Shown here piece after piece: positions 10,336-19,176 of a stretch of DNA of 46,317 nucleotides. Under the pieces are notes generated by a model. That model saw only the letters and a list, made by a program, of their open reading frames with translations, had not been told where the DNA came from and made no database searches. This DNA is from Candidatus Kapaibacterium sp. (GTDB taxonomy: Bacteria; Bacteroidota; Ignavibacteria; Kapaibacteriales; Kapaibacteriaceae): assembly GCA_018882895.1 (NCBI GenBank), contig VERF01000015.1:1-46317 (forward strand), read 5' to 3'. The translations under genes were made by a program, and so were the position numbers. The number at the start of each line of letters is the position of its first letter. Positions within the stretch are counted from its first letter, which is position 1.

Positions 10336-12036
10336 TCAGCGGTGCGGATGGATATCCCTGATCCGGATCTGTGGTGAGGAGCCACCGTTGAACAGGTTCT
10401 CCTCAAGCGTGTAAACCATTGAAAATGAACGGCCATGAGAGACCTCGCCGATCTTGTCGCCCAGTCCGAAACCGATCGCGTCCAGTTGAAAGTTCTTGTG
10501 CATCGCGCGGAACTTCAGATGGTTGTTGCCAACGATCTTGACGCCGTTGGCCGACGTCACCTCATCGGTGACAAAGAGCGGACGCTGATTTTGATGTCCG
10601 TAGGGGGCGAACTTGGCCAAATGCTTGAAGAATGAAGGGGATAGCTGATTCAGCTGGAGTTCGGTGTCGATCACCAGCTCGTGTTCCATCTCCATCGTGG
10701 CCAGTGCAGCGCCGGCTATCTCATCGAGACGTCGCTGCAGTTCCGGGATGTTTTCCACTTTCAGTGATAGACCGGCGGCATGGATATGTCCGCCGAACTC
10801 GATCATCAGATCCTCGCACTGCTTCAGAGCGCCGTGAATGTCGAACTGACGCACCGAGCGTGCCGAACCTTTGGCGATGCCATCGATAGTGGTGAGCATG
10901 ATTGCCGGCACGTTGAAGCGTTCAACAAGGCGAGAGGCCACGATACCGATCACACCGGCATGCCAGTGTTCATTGTGCAATATCAAGGCCTTACCGCTGC
11001 CGCTTGAGAGTTGTTTGAGTGCCATGACGGCTGCTTCCTCAAACGTATGCTCGTCGATCGAGCGACGCTGACGGTTGTCGCGTTCCAGTTCCTGGGCGAT
11101 CTGGAAGGCGCGGAGTTCATCCTCCTGGAGCATCATTTCCACGGCCCGGCGTGGGTCTCCGAGGCGTCCGGCAGCATTGATCCGAGGCGCGATTCCGAAG
11201 ATCACGCTCGAGTTGGTCAGCTCGCCAAGGGGCAGACTTGCGCAGTCAACGAGCCCCTTGAAACCCGGTCGGGGATAGGAGTTGAGAAGTTCCAGTCCAA
11301 AGTGGCTCAGGACGCGATTTTCTCCAACCAGGGGGGCGATATCAGCCGCCGAGGCAATGGCAACGAAGTCGAGGTATTCGTAGGCAAGTTCAGGGTGTCC
11401 CTGACGTTGACTCAGGGCCTGCACGAGCTTGAAGGCTACGCCGCAGGCTGCAAGGTCCTTAAACGGATACGGACATCCGGGCTTTACCGGGTTGAGCAGC
11501 GCAAGGCAGGAGGGAATCTCTTCAGCGGCTTGGTGGTGATCACAGACGATCACATCGATGCCGAGTTCTCGCGCGTGATCAACAGCCTTCGAAGCGGTGA
11601 CGCCGACATCGACCGTTACGATGACCGTAGCGCCTGCGTGATGAGCACGATCCACGGACTGCGGCGTAAAGCCGAAGCCCTCATCGAGTCGACTGGGAAT
11701 ATGGTAATCTGCCGTGGCTCCAATCCTTCGCAGGAAATGGAGCGTCATGGCAGTACTCGACGTGCCGTCAACGTCATAATCGCCGTGGATCCATATCACC
11801 TCGCGGCCGGCAATGGCACGCAGGATACGGTCTACCGCCACCTCCATACCATCCATGAGCCATGGTGAATGGAGATGATCGAGCGATGGTTCGAAGAACC
11901 GTTGAACTTGTTCAACGGTCCCGATCCCGCGACCTACCAGCACTTGTGCGATCGGTCGAGGGATATCTAAGGTTGAGCTTATCGTTTGGACGGCATTTTC
12001 ATCGGTACATTCCCGGGTGATCCACCGGTAGTTCAA
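10336..12036 (-). CDS. recJ: Single-stranded-DNA-specific exonuclease RecJ
   Basis: A 566-residue DHH-superfamily 5'-3' single-strand exonuclease used in recombination and mismatch or excision repair. The DHH phosphoesterase motifs are HGDYDVDG at 84-91, 'TVDVGVTA' near 141-148 and the name-giving DHH at 166-168. DHHA1 follows with 'FGGHIHAAGLSL', and the C-terminal OB fold ends the protein. The start is TTG at 12036: it gives the family's usual 'NYRW' N-terminus and has AGGA just upstream. This is the first gene of the minus-strand run and is divergent from rsgA across a 55-bp gap that must hold both promoters. Confidence 0.96.
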   Translation of the reverse strand: MNYRWITRECTDENAVQTISSTLDIPRPIAQVLVGRGIGTVEQVQRFFEPSLDHLHSPWLMDGMEVAVDRILRAIAGREVIWIHGDYDVDGTSSTAMTLHFLRRIGATADYHIPSRLDEGFGFTPQSVDRAHHAGATVIVTVDVGVTASKAVDHARELGIDVIVCDHHQAAEEIPSCLALLNPVKPGCPYPFKDLAACGVAFKLVQALSQRQGHPELAYEYLDFVAIASAADIAPLVGENRVLSHFGLELLNSYPRPGFKGLVDCASLPLGELTNSSVIFGIAPRINAAGRLGDPRRAVEMMLQEDELRAFQIAQELERDNRQRRSIDEHTFEEAAVMALKQLSSGSGKALILHNEHWHAGVIGIVASRLVERFNVPAIMLTTIDGIAKGSARSVRQFDIHGALKQCEDLMIEFGGHIHAAGLSLKVENIPELQRRLDEIAGAALATMEMEHELVIDTELQLNQLSPSFFKHLAKFAPYGHQNQRPLFVTDEVTSANGVKIVGNNHLKFRAMHKNFQLDAIGFGLGDKIGEVSHGRSFSMVYTLEENLFNGGSSPQIRIRDIHPHR

Positions 12037-12091
12037 AGGGTTCCTGTTAATTTGAAATCAAACTGTCGGAAGATACGAACCAACTCATCCT

Positions 12092-13147
12092 GTGGCAAAA
12101 CGCATACACGACTACAACGATGCTCAGCCCGAAAGCGAAGAGCAGCAACTCGGCTACCGGGCGCGCACCAGGGAGCGGGCCAAGCTGCTGGACAGAACAA
12201 GCACGCGAGTAAAGAGAGGAGCAATTCCTGAAGGGGCTTTGCAGGGGACGGTGATGCGCCCGCTTGGTCCGCGCTGGCTGGTCGCTACTGCCGAGTCGGT
12301 GTGGGATTGTTCCGTGTCTGGAATTATTGACGTTCCCCACACGTCCAGTTTAGTGGCCGTTGGCGACACGGTCTGGATCCTGCCCGATCAGCGCGATTCG
12401 GCAGTGGCATCGATCGTCAAGGTCGAAGAACGCACCACTGTTCTGTCGCGCAAGGCCGCCGGACGTGGCAAGAAGGAGCAGGTGCTGGTAGCCAACGCCG
12501 AGCAGCTCTGCATAGTTGTGGCAGCAGCCCAGCCGGACTATAAAAAGCGACTCATCGACCGGTACTTGATCGCTGCAGACAAGGGTGAGCTTGCCCCGCT
12601 GATCGTGATCAACAAGATCGACCTCATTCCGGAGGAGTATCGCCAGGACTTTGTCGATGACCTCCGAATCTACTCCGAGGACCTCGGCATTCCGGTTCTG
12701 TTCACAAGCGTGACGACGGGGCAGGGCATTGCTGAACTCGAGCAGCATCTCGTGGCGCACACCTCGTTGCTTGCTGGTCCATCCGGAGTTGGCAAATCCT
12801 CCCTTATTAATCTCATCAGCAACATTCCCCAAGCCGTTGGCGAGATATCCCGGAAGTACGACAAGGGGCGTCACACCACCACGGCCGCCATCGTAATACC
12901 GTTGCGTCATGGCGGAATCGCTATCGATACCCCCGGCATACGCGAGTTTGCCCTCTGGGAATTGGGTGCGGATGAGCTCCCATTCTACTTCGAAGAGTTC
13001 GCCCCCGTCGCTGAACACTGCAGGTTCAACTCCTGCACACACACACACGAGCCCGGCTGTGCCGTCAAAGCCGCCGTCGAGGAAGGCACTATCGATGAAG
13101 AGCGGTATGTGTCGTATTTGAATCTTAGGGCGGAGATAATCACGTAG
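12092..13147 (+). CDS. rsgA: Small ribosomal subunit biogenesis GTPase RsgA
   Basis: A 351-residue circularly permuted GTPase that helps late 30S subunit maturation. It has an OB fold around residues 50-120, then G4 NKID at 174-177, G1 GPSGVGKS at 229-236 and G3 DTPG at 279-282, in the permuted G4-G1-G3 order that defines the family. A zinc-binding finger follows with Cys310, Cys315, His317 and Cys323. The start is GTG at 12092, with a 50-residue basic N-terminal extension before the OB fold. No strong ribosome-binding site is visible, so a later start is possible, although the extension reads as coding. Confidence 0.95.
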   Translation: MAKRIHDYNDAQPESEEQQLGYRARTRERAKLLDRTSTRVKRGAIPEGALQGTVMRPLGPRWLVATAESVWDCSVSGIIDVPHTSSLVAVGDTVWILPDQRDSAVASIVKVEERTTVLSRKAAGRGKKEQVLVANAEQLCIVVAAAQPDYKKRLIDRYLIAADKGELAPLIVINKIDLIPEEYRQDFVDDLRIYSEDLGIPVLFTSVTTGQGIAELEQHLVAHTSLLAGPSGVGKSSLINLISNIPQAVGEISRKYDKGRHTTTAAIVIPLRHGGIAIDTPGIREFALWELGADELPFYFEEFAPVAEHCRFNSCTHTHEPGCAVKAAVEEGTIDEERYVSYLNLRAEIIT

Positions 13148-13521
13148 AGAGTTGGGGGTGGGTCCATACGCACTCTCGCACGCAAGCGCCTACAGCGAAC
13201 AAGCGCCATAAACTAACGTGCTTGCGATCACTCACATTCGAGATCGCAGGTTGCACGTGCCACTATGTGGATGAATGTTATGACTAAAGTAATGAGCCCC
13301 TGATGCAAGTTATCAATTAACTTGTAAGCACATCGCTAGTGCATGTGGATTCATCGCTCGTAGAGACAATCAATAAACTTGTGTAAAAGTATTGTCACGT
13401 TACCCTTCCATATTCAATTAATTTAAATATCGCAATACCTTTCGACAATGCATTTTGCCAAGGTAGCAGTTTAAAGATCAAACGTATTTACTGACTTCCA
13501 TTAAACAATCGGAGAGCCGTC
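13148..13521. other. AT-rich intergenic region between rsgA and the secreted-protein gene
   Basis: No gene is seen in these 374 bp. The region holds a two-part stem-loop at 13216-13258 (listed separately), a near-perfect direct repeat (ATCAATTAACTTG at 13312 and ATCAATAAACTTG at 13369, 57 bp apart), and an AT-rich stretch before the GGAG ribosome-binding site at about 13511. The direct repeat is placed where a regulator could bind upstream of the following gene. No promoter could be assigned with confidence. Confidence 0.5.
13216..13258 (+). terminator. Two-part stem-loop downstream of rsgA
   Basis: An outer stem ACGTGC/GCACGT (13216-13221 with 13253-13258) encloses an inner stem TGCGATC/GATCGCA (13223-13229 with 13242-13248) and a 12-base loop, about 70 bp after the rsgA stop. 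The 13 paired bases make a stable hairpin likely. There is no T-tract, so it is not a canonical intrinsic terminator and could equally be an RNA-stability or operator element. Confidence 0.4.
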
Positions 13522-15582
13522 ATGTTTCGCTACCTGACTTTCTTGTTCACCCTAACCACATTACTCATCGCCCCCTATCACATGCGCGGTCAGGAGGCGA
13601 AGGACGTAAGCGCCTTCGCCTACATGTTGGTATTGCACGCTGCCAAGGAGGTGAATGATGACTTGCTTAGTAAGAGCCCACCGGGGCTGGATTTGTATTT
13701 AGCCGACAACGTTACAAAAAAAAATGTAAACGATATCCTTAAGGACTATGAGAGTATTGGCTTCGACAAGCTACCCAGATATGATGAACTACTCAAAAAG
13801 GTGCCAGCAGATCGTCTAGGCTATTTGCAAGTACAATCTATACCGATTCGTCTATCGGGGACCAGTGTATATGTGCAGCAGGTTAGCGCCATAAGTTCGG
13901 CAGCGGGTGTTGCAGTGCCGTTCGAAACGCAGCTGGTAAATGCGACCGCTCAGTTCATTGCCGATCGATTCAAGCAGGAGCTGGCACTGACGTTCTTTAA
14001 ATCTCTGCGTGACAGTCTTGAATCGAACCAAGTGCTGAAGAGACTCTTCCCTAACGCCAGACAGTTGTTGACGACGCTCCTTGCAGATCCACTCCTGATT
14101 CCAAGTATGGGCGCGGCATGGCGTAACGCGTTCGAGACGGATCTTAGGCGGATGCCCTACGAAGCGACGAAGTGGATGTATGATGACCTCAACTCTGTGG
14201 CTGATCCGACGTTGCGTGACGCTGTCCGTGTTGCCTATCGCGCTATTGACCTCTACCAGCGCATCACGCAAGGGCAACACGTCCGCAACATCCTGAGGGA
14301 TTACAGCGAGGAAGTACGAGTAGCAAAAGTTGGGAGTGGAACATTGACGCAAGTTCAAGAATCGGTGTTCATCCTAAACTATATCCTCGAAAACATCGAG
14401 GATCATCGAGGTGCCTGGGCTGATCGGAAATCCTACTTGTTTCTGCAGGATCCTAATCACCTTAAAATGTTCACTTGGTTTCTGAACGAACGGTATAAGA
14501 AAAAGGGCGACACATCGATATACACAGTAACTGGGTTGGACCTTAGTAACCCCGAGTATCAGAGGAAGCTTCAAGAGCTAATATCGCTCGTAACGTCGAT
14601 CAACAGCTTGGTTGATGAACTAAATCTGCGTGATGACGGAAGAGACGACGCATCACGCAAACGTCTTTACTACTCATACGTCCAAACGGCCTACCGGCTC
14701 GTTGGTGTCGGACACAATCTCCTGCAGTTGATGAATCTACCGCCGGCCACACCAGTGCCGAAAGATGAAACGTTCAATCGCTACATCGTTCCCATTGGCG
14801 AACTTGCAGGACAGATGTCGATGCATGCAGGAAATGGTGATTACGGTGCCATGCTAGGTGATGTCTTGCGGTTGGTGAAACTGATTGCGCATCCGGACAA
14901 GTCGTTGAAAATCCCGGCGCCTGACACGACCAACACGACTAACGGCTTCCAGCTATTGAATCATGTAAGGCATCCGGAAATGCTTCGGGTTGCCAGTTTC
15001 TTGACGGACGTTGTCAATGCCAAGGACGAGAAGGATATTCAGAACGTTCTCGAGTCCGTGGCATTGCCGGCTGGTGGTTATTCCATCAAACGCAACTCGC
15101 CACTCGCTATCAGTATTTCGTCTTTCGTTGGATTGACTGGAGGGTCTGAGAGTAGCCGCGACGTAGTTACTGGCGACTTTTCCGACAAGCCAGCCTTCTT
15201 CTTCCAGCCATCAGCCCTTTTGGGTGTTGACATATCAACGCGAGCGACATTTTCCTTATGTGGGAAAGAAAGTAAACTAGGGGTCTCTCTCTTCATGGGG
15301 TTAGCAGACCTTGGGGCGCTTGTGTCCTATCGTGTAACGCAGTCGAACGACTCTGTGCAGTCAACTCCTAATGTAGGCTTCAGACAGATCTTCTCACCGA
15401 CGGTGATGGGAACGTTTGCCATCGGCGACTCGCCTTTTTGTATCGGGTTCGGTGTGCAGCTGGCCCCGATGCTGCGTTCCGTTACAACTACGGGTGCCAC
15501 GTTTCGCGAGGTTGATGCATGCCGTCAGTTTGTAACCATCACATGTGACCTAACGCTGTTCAATGTTTTTGCCCTACGTTAA
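13522..15582 (+). CDS. Secreted protein of unknown function, possible C-terminal beta-barrel
   Basis: A 686-residue protein that I do not recognise. It opens with a clear signal peptide (basic start, hydrophobic 'FLFTLTTLLIA', likely cleavage near residue 23), preceded by GGAG 8 bp before the ATG, so it is exported. Residues 30-530 look mostly helical with few hydrophobic stretches. The last 150 residues alternate hydrophobic and polar residues ('FFFQPSALLGVDIS', 'FCIGFGVQLAPML', 'TCDLTLFNVFALR'), as in outer-membrane strands, but this is suggestive only. Its stop lies 28 bp before the patatin start, so the two are probably expressed together. Confidence 0.75.
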   Translation: MFRYLTFLFTLTTLLIAPYHMRGQEAKDVSAFAYMLVLHAAKEVNDDLLSKSPPGLDLYLADNVTKKNVNDILKDYESIGFDKLPRYDELLKKVPADRLGYLQVQSIPIRLSGTSVYVQQVSAISSAAGVAVPFETQLVNATAQFIADRFKQELALTFFKSLRDSLESNQVLKRLFPNARQLLTTLLADPLLIPSMGAAWRNAFETDLRRMPYEATKWMYDDLNSVADPTLRDAVRVAYRAIDLYQRITQGQHVRNILRDYSEEVRVAKVGSGTLTQVQESVFILNYILENIEDHRGAWADRKSYLFLQDPNHLKMFTWFLNERYKKKGDTSIYTVTGLDLSNPEYQRKLQELISLVTSINSLVDELNLRDDGRDDASRKRLYYSYVQTAYRLVGVGHNLLQLMNLPPATPVPKDETFNRYIVPIGELAGQMSMHAGNGDYGAMLGDVLRLVKLIAHPDKSLKIPAPDTTNTTNGFQLLNHVRHPEMLRVASFLTDVVNAKDEKDIQNVLESVALPAGGYSIKRNSPLAISISSFVGLTGGSESSRDVVTGDFSDKPAFFFQPSALLGVDISTRATFSLCGKESKLGVSLFMGLADLGALVSYRVTQSNDSVQSTPNVGFRQIFSPTVMGTFAIGDSPFCIGFGVQLAPMLRSVTTTGATFREVDACRQFVTITCDLTLFNVFALR

Positions 15583-15610
15583 GTGCGACCGATTCATCTG
15601 GAGACCACTC

Positions 15611-18259
15611 ATGACGCATGTATCGAAATCCCAAGGCACAGAGCTCACTGGTACCGACGCCGTTATAGCAGCAGAAACGGCGTACCTCTGGCCGACAGAA
15701 AGTGCGGCAGATGAGCATAGACAAAGCAACAAGCATGGACTGGCGCTAGGGGGCGGCGGTATACGATCGGCAACAATGTCGCTGGGGATCATCCAGACAC
15801 TGGCAAATGCGGGCATCCTTAGCAAGATCGACTATCTAAGCACCGTCTCGGGCGGAGGTTACATAGGATCGTGTCTTACCTCGATCCTCGCAAGCCATGG
15901 TGCACAGGGCGTTGGCACGGCGAAGAACAACAGTCCCTTCAATGACCTCGGCATCGAACTCTTGCAGAAGACCGAGGTGCCTACCGAGGATGCTCCGTCT
16001 GATCGCAAGATTCCGTTCACGGTCCGCGATCAGATGCATCACTTGCGGTCATGGGGCAACTACTTGGCCCGTCAAAAGAGTCTTCTGAGTTTCGATCGTG
16101 AGCGGTTCTTGGGAACAGCGATGTTCGGCACCTTGTACACCTTTGTTGTATGTGGCCTGATCTACATTCTGGCCGTTGCCCTGCTACACTTCGCCCTTTC
16201 AACGTTTGCTGGAGGTGGAGGAAGGGGAAAGTCATACATACAGAAGGTTGACGGCGTTCTTACGGCATTCGGCTACGATTCCGCTGACGCAGTGTCTACC
16301 CATCTCATATCGTGCAACGTAGAAGTGATCGGAAGTGAGTTGTGCAAGCAGATCACCAATCTTTGGAATAATCTTAAGAGCGTCTACGCACTTGGCGTAA
16401 AAATGGTATCCGATCGATTTGCGGTGTGGACTTTTATAATCATGGGTGCTGTTGTTGCGTTCATCCTGCAAGTCCTTGGATACCAATATGTGCGCACCAA
16501 GGGTGGCGGTGCATTGAAGGTGGATGACCACTGCCGTGCCGACACCACACGCCAGGAGACTCGTAACAAGCGTGCAATGATGTGGTACCATATCATCAGC
16601 ATTCTAATGTGCGTGTTAGGAGTCTTCTGTGCAAACATTTGTTCTGATCACACAACAAGCAGCTCGAATACGCATTTGATTCAGCACTTGTTCCTCTCCG
16701 TAGCATACGCTGTTGGCGCTTACGTAGTATCGCTCGTGATCAACATGTACTACTTAATCAGGAGGCCCGCTCCAAACGTAAGTTCCAACTCGAACATCCG
16801 ATCATTTCATGCGGCTGCACATGGTGCTGCCCTCTACGGCCTGATCCTGACCCTGCTGATCCCGGCCATTCTTACCATCGCCTTATCGATATCCTTCCGG
16901 ACGTTTGTCCTACTTGTCGTTGTTGGCATAGGAGCTGCAGGGCGCTTCATAATTCAACCTTCGCAAGGGGGCAAGGTACGCGACTTTATGCGGCGGAACT
17001 CGGTTCCACTTACGAATGCTATCGTGTTTCTGGTGCTGTTTCTTCTTGTAGGCTCTACGACGGATCTTCTGAGAAACGTGTATGCCAGCGATAAAAGTAT
17101 GTACATCATCATGGCAATGCCGTTAGTGCTGATGTTTCTTAGTACAATTGACATCAACCGCGTAGGACCTTTTCAGTTCTACATGGACCGTCTTACAGAC
17201 GCCTATCTTTCCACGAACGGTCGTGTTCCGTGCAAGAATGGTACCGATACACTGCGGTCTGCAAGTGACAGGTCTGCTCTCAAGTTAAAGGACCTTAGAC
17301 AAGTCGATCCTAAGAACCGCCGCCCCTATCACATCATCAATGCTGCCCTGAATTTGCCGGGTACGAATGAGCTGCTGCGAAAGGATACGAAGTCGGCACA
17401 CTTCATCTTCAGTCCGCTGTATTGCGGTTCCAAGCAAACTGGATATGTGGAGACAGGTGAATACTATAACGGCGAGGTCACGCTGGCGCGTGCCATGACA
17501 ATCTCCGGAGCTGCCACATCGTCGATGATGGGTTACTACTCGTTCGCAGCGCAACGTTTCCTGGCAGTTTTGTTCAACGCGCGTCTTGGGCAGTGGATGA
17601 AGAATCCACGTCGCCAGCGGACGCAACAGGACGGTGATAACACACGGAGGCAATCGTTTAGGAGTAGACACGGGATTTTCATTCCTGGATTCTTTCTTCG
17701 ATACTACTTCCGCGAGATATTCGGCTGGGCAACGGAGCGGGCCTCACGTGTCTACCTCTCTGATGGAGGCCACACGGGCGATAACTTGGGATTGCTACAG
17801 CTACTGATACGGCGGTGTGAAGTGATCTTTGTTGTTGATGCCGACTACGACCCATCGTACACGTTTGCATCGTTCAACACGGCAACACGTCTGGCATATA
17901 CCGAGGAGCGGATTGAAATTGACATTGATCTTAAGCCACTTGTACCGGACATGGAGACGGGCATCAGCCAGTCTAGCGTCGTGGTCGGAAAGATCACCTA
18001 CCCTGCCCTTGCCGGACATAACGCTTCGCAGGGAACATTGATCTACATGAAGTCATCGTTAAGTGATGCCGATGCCAGCTATGCCGACGGGACGGTGTCA
18101 CCGCTGCCCTCCACACTATGGAGTTACAAACGCAAGAATGATGCATTCCCGCATGACAGTACGGGCGATCAGTTTTACGACCCCGAGCAGTTTGAGGCAT
18201 ATCGTCGTCTTGGCAATCACATCGGTAAGCAGGCCGTTGCCTTGTATCGGCATTCTTGA
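15611..18259 (+). CDS. Patatin-like phospholipase with internal multi-helix membrane region
   Basis: An 882-residue protein. The start is taken as ATG 15611 (GGAG upstream); the frame is open to 15563, overlapping the previous gene. Near the N-terminus it has the patatin oxyanion loop GGGGIRSA at 47-54 and the nucleophile Ser80 in TVSGGGYIG. The partner aspartate is Asp718 in 'YLSDGGHTGDNLG'. These make the Ser-Asp dyad of patatin and cPLA2 lipid acyl hydrolases. Unusually, about seven hydrophobic segments (near 166-200, 270-293, 320-340, 355-378, 405-448, 466-487, 497-513) lie between the two catalytic parts. That predicts an inner-membrane lipase acting on membrane lipids. The pair with the exported upstream protein and the position beside an eCIS hint at a membrane-damaging role, which is inference. 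Confidence 0.85.
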   Translation: MTHVSKSQGTELTGTDAVIAAETAYLWPTESAADEHRQSNKHGLALGGGGIRSATMSLGIIQTLANAGILSKIDYLSTVSGGGYIGSCLTSILASHGAQGVGTAKNNSPFNDLGIELLQKTEVPTEDAPSDRKIPFTVRDQMHHLRSWGNYLARQKSLLSFDRERFLGTAMFGTLYTFVVCGLIYILAVALLHFALSTFAGGGGRGKSYIQKVDGVLTAFGYDSADAVSTHLISCNVEVIGSELCKQITNLWNNLKSVYALGVKMVSDRFAVWTFIIMGAVVAFILQVLGYQYVRTKGGGALKVDDHCRADTTRQETRNKRAMMWYHIISILMCVLGVFCANICSDHTTSSSNTHLIQHLFLSVAYAVGAYVVSLVINMYYLIRRPAPNVSSNSNIRSFHAAAHGAALYGLILTLLIPAILTIALSISFRTFVLLVVVGIGAAGRFIIQPSQGGKVRDFMRRNSVPLTNAIVFLVLFLLVGSTTDLLRNVYASDKSMYIIMAMPLVLMFLSTIDINRVGPFQFYMDRLTDAYLSTNGRVPCKNGTDTLRSASDRSALKLKDLRQVDPKNRRPYHIINAALNLPGTNELLRKDTKSAHFIFSPLYCGSKQTGYVETGEYYNGEVTLARAMTISGAATSSMMGYYSFAAQRFLAVLFNARLGQWMKNPRRQRTQQDGDNTRRQSFRSRHGIFIPGFFLRYYFREIFGWATERASRVYLSDGGHTGDNLGLLQLLIRRCEVIFVVDADYDPSYTFASFNTATRLAYTEERIEIDIDLKPLVPDMETGISQSSVVVGKITYPALAGHNASQGTLIYMKSSLSDADASYADGTVSPLPSTLWSYKRKNDAFPHDSTGDQFYDPEQFEAYRRLGNHIGKQAVALYRHS

Positions 18260-18262
18260 TGA

Positions 18263-18639
18263 GTGGGTCCTGATCTGATTGAGGATCATGAGAACCCAGC
18301 AATGCCGCGTTCACTCATCGGCAAGACCATGAAGTACTGCGTGCGCCTATGGGACGAGCTCATGGCATACCTGCACAACGGACATCTGGAGATCGACAAC
18401 AACCTGATGGAGAATGCCATACGGCCGGTTGCAAAGGACCGCAAGAGCTCTCTCTCTGCGTATCTCATGTCGCTACCGAGAACATCGCCATGAACCACTC
18501 GTTGCTTGCCACCAGCCACGCCAACGGCGTCACGCCCGACAGCTAGCTTCGCATGGTCATGTTGCGCATCAACTCAGCGGCAGCGACTCGCTACAGCACC
18601 CTGCCATCGCACAAGAACGACCTAAGCACGCGGTCCTAA
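18263..18639 (+). pseudogene. Decayed IS66-family transposase (C-terminal remnant)
   Basis: The reading 'LIGKTMKYCVRLWDEL', 'GHLEIDNNLMENAIRPVAKD', then in the next frame 'SHVATENIAMNHSLLATSHANGV' and 'LRMVMLRINS' matches the C-terminal end of IS66 TnpC transposases. The frame changes at a CT dinucleotide run at 18448-18457, consistent with one extra CT, and an in-frame TAG sits at 18544. The DDE core, tnpA/tnpB and terminal inverted repeats are not seen, so only a scar remains. It lies between the patatin gene and the eCIS locus. Confidence 0.85.
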
Positions 18640-19176
18640 CACACAACATGAAGTTGCTAGGTCTGATACAGTATACCCGACTTTGATGCAACCTAAGCCA
18701 CACTTTTTAGGACTGTCGTCGACTGGATACTTTGGGTGTAAGGCCTTGGATTGATCTGGTACGTAGCATGTCAAAATTGCGATACGTCTATGTCAACAAC
18801 TTGTGGATAATGTAAGGTTATGGTCATTTGCAAGTGAAGCGATGGGTCGCATAGGTTGCTGCCGTATCGCGCACCGGTACAACAAGACGTTATCATTCGA
18901 TACGGCACGGGCCGTCGCTCGCAGGAATAGACCCTGTCAAACCTAGGCAGGGATATCAAATGCATGTAGGCGATTGTCCGGTCAAACTAATCGGTCACCG
19001 AAGGCTTAGGCTGTCTGCCTGAAACGGTGAGTTGATGTTGAGTGATCGCAATGTCTGTTTTCAAAAGGTTATCGTGACGGATCAGGTCGCACTGCTAGGT
19101 TCCCTGGCAGTGATATGCTGGGGATTAGCGACTGACGTGTTGTGTCGAACGGCAACCATTGAACCGGGGAGGGCGC
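18640..19176. other. Gene-free leader upstream of the eCIS operon, with inverted repeats
   Basis: No credible gene is seen in 537 bp. The stretch precedes a run of 16 same-strand genes, so the main eCIS promoter is probably here. It holds a 10-bp perfect inverted repeat at 18860-18907, an overlapping 5-bp hairpin at 18902-18915, and a CCCTG/CAGGG stem at 18932-18952. A small frame starting at 19032 overlaps the first eCIS gene and is not convincing. No promoter consensus could be fixed. Confidence 0.5.
18860..18915. promoter_or_regulatory. Overlapping inverted repeats in the eCIS leader
   Basis: TGCCGTATCG at 18860-18869 is matched exactly by CGATACGGCA at 18898-18907 (28-base spacer). The right arm shares its ACGGC with a second compact hairpin, ACGGC-acgg-GCCGT at 18902-18915. 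The two stems cannot form together. This could be an operator for a dimeric regulator or a switch in the leader RNA; no protein or ligand can be named. Confidence 0.4.

Noticed and set aside
18771-18965. Minus-strand open frame of 64 codons in the eCIS leader
   Set aside because: No ribosome-binding site, no family resemblance, and it overlaps the inverted repeats. It is probably chance.
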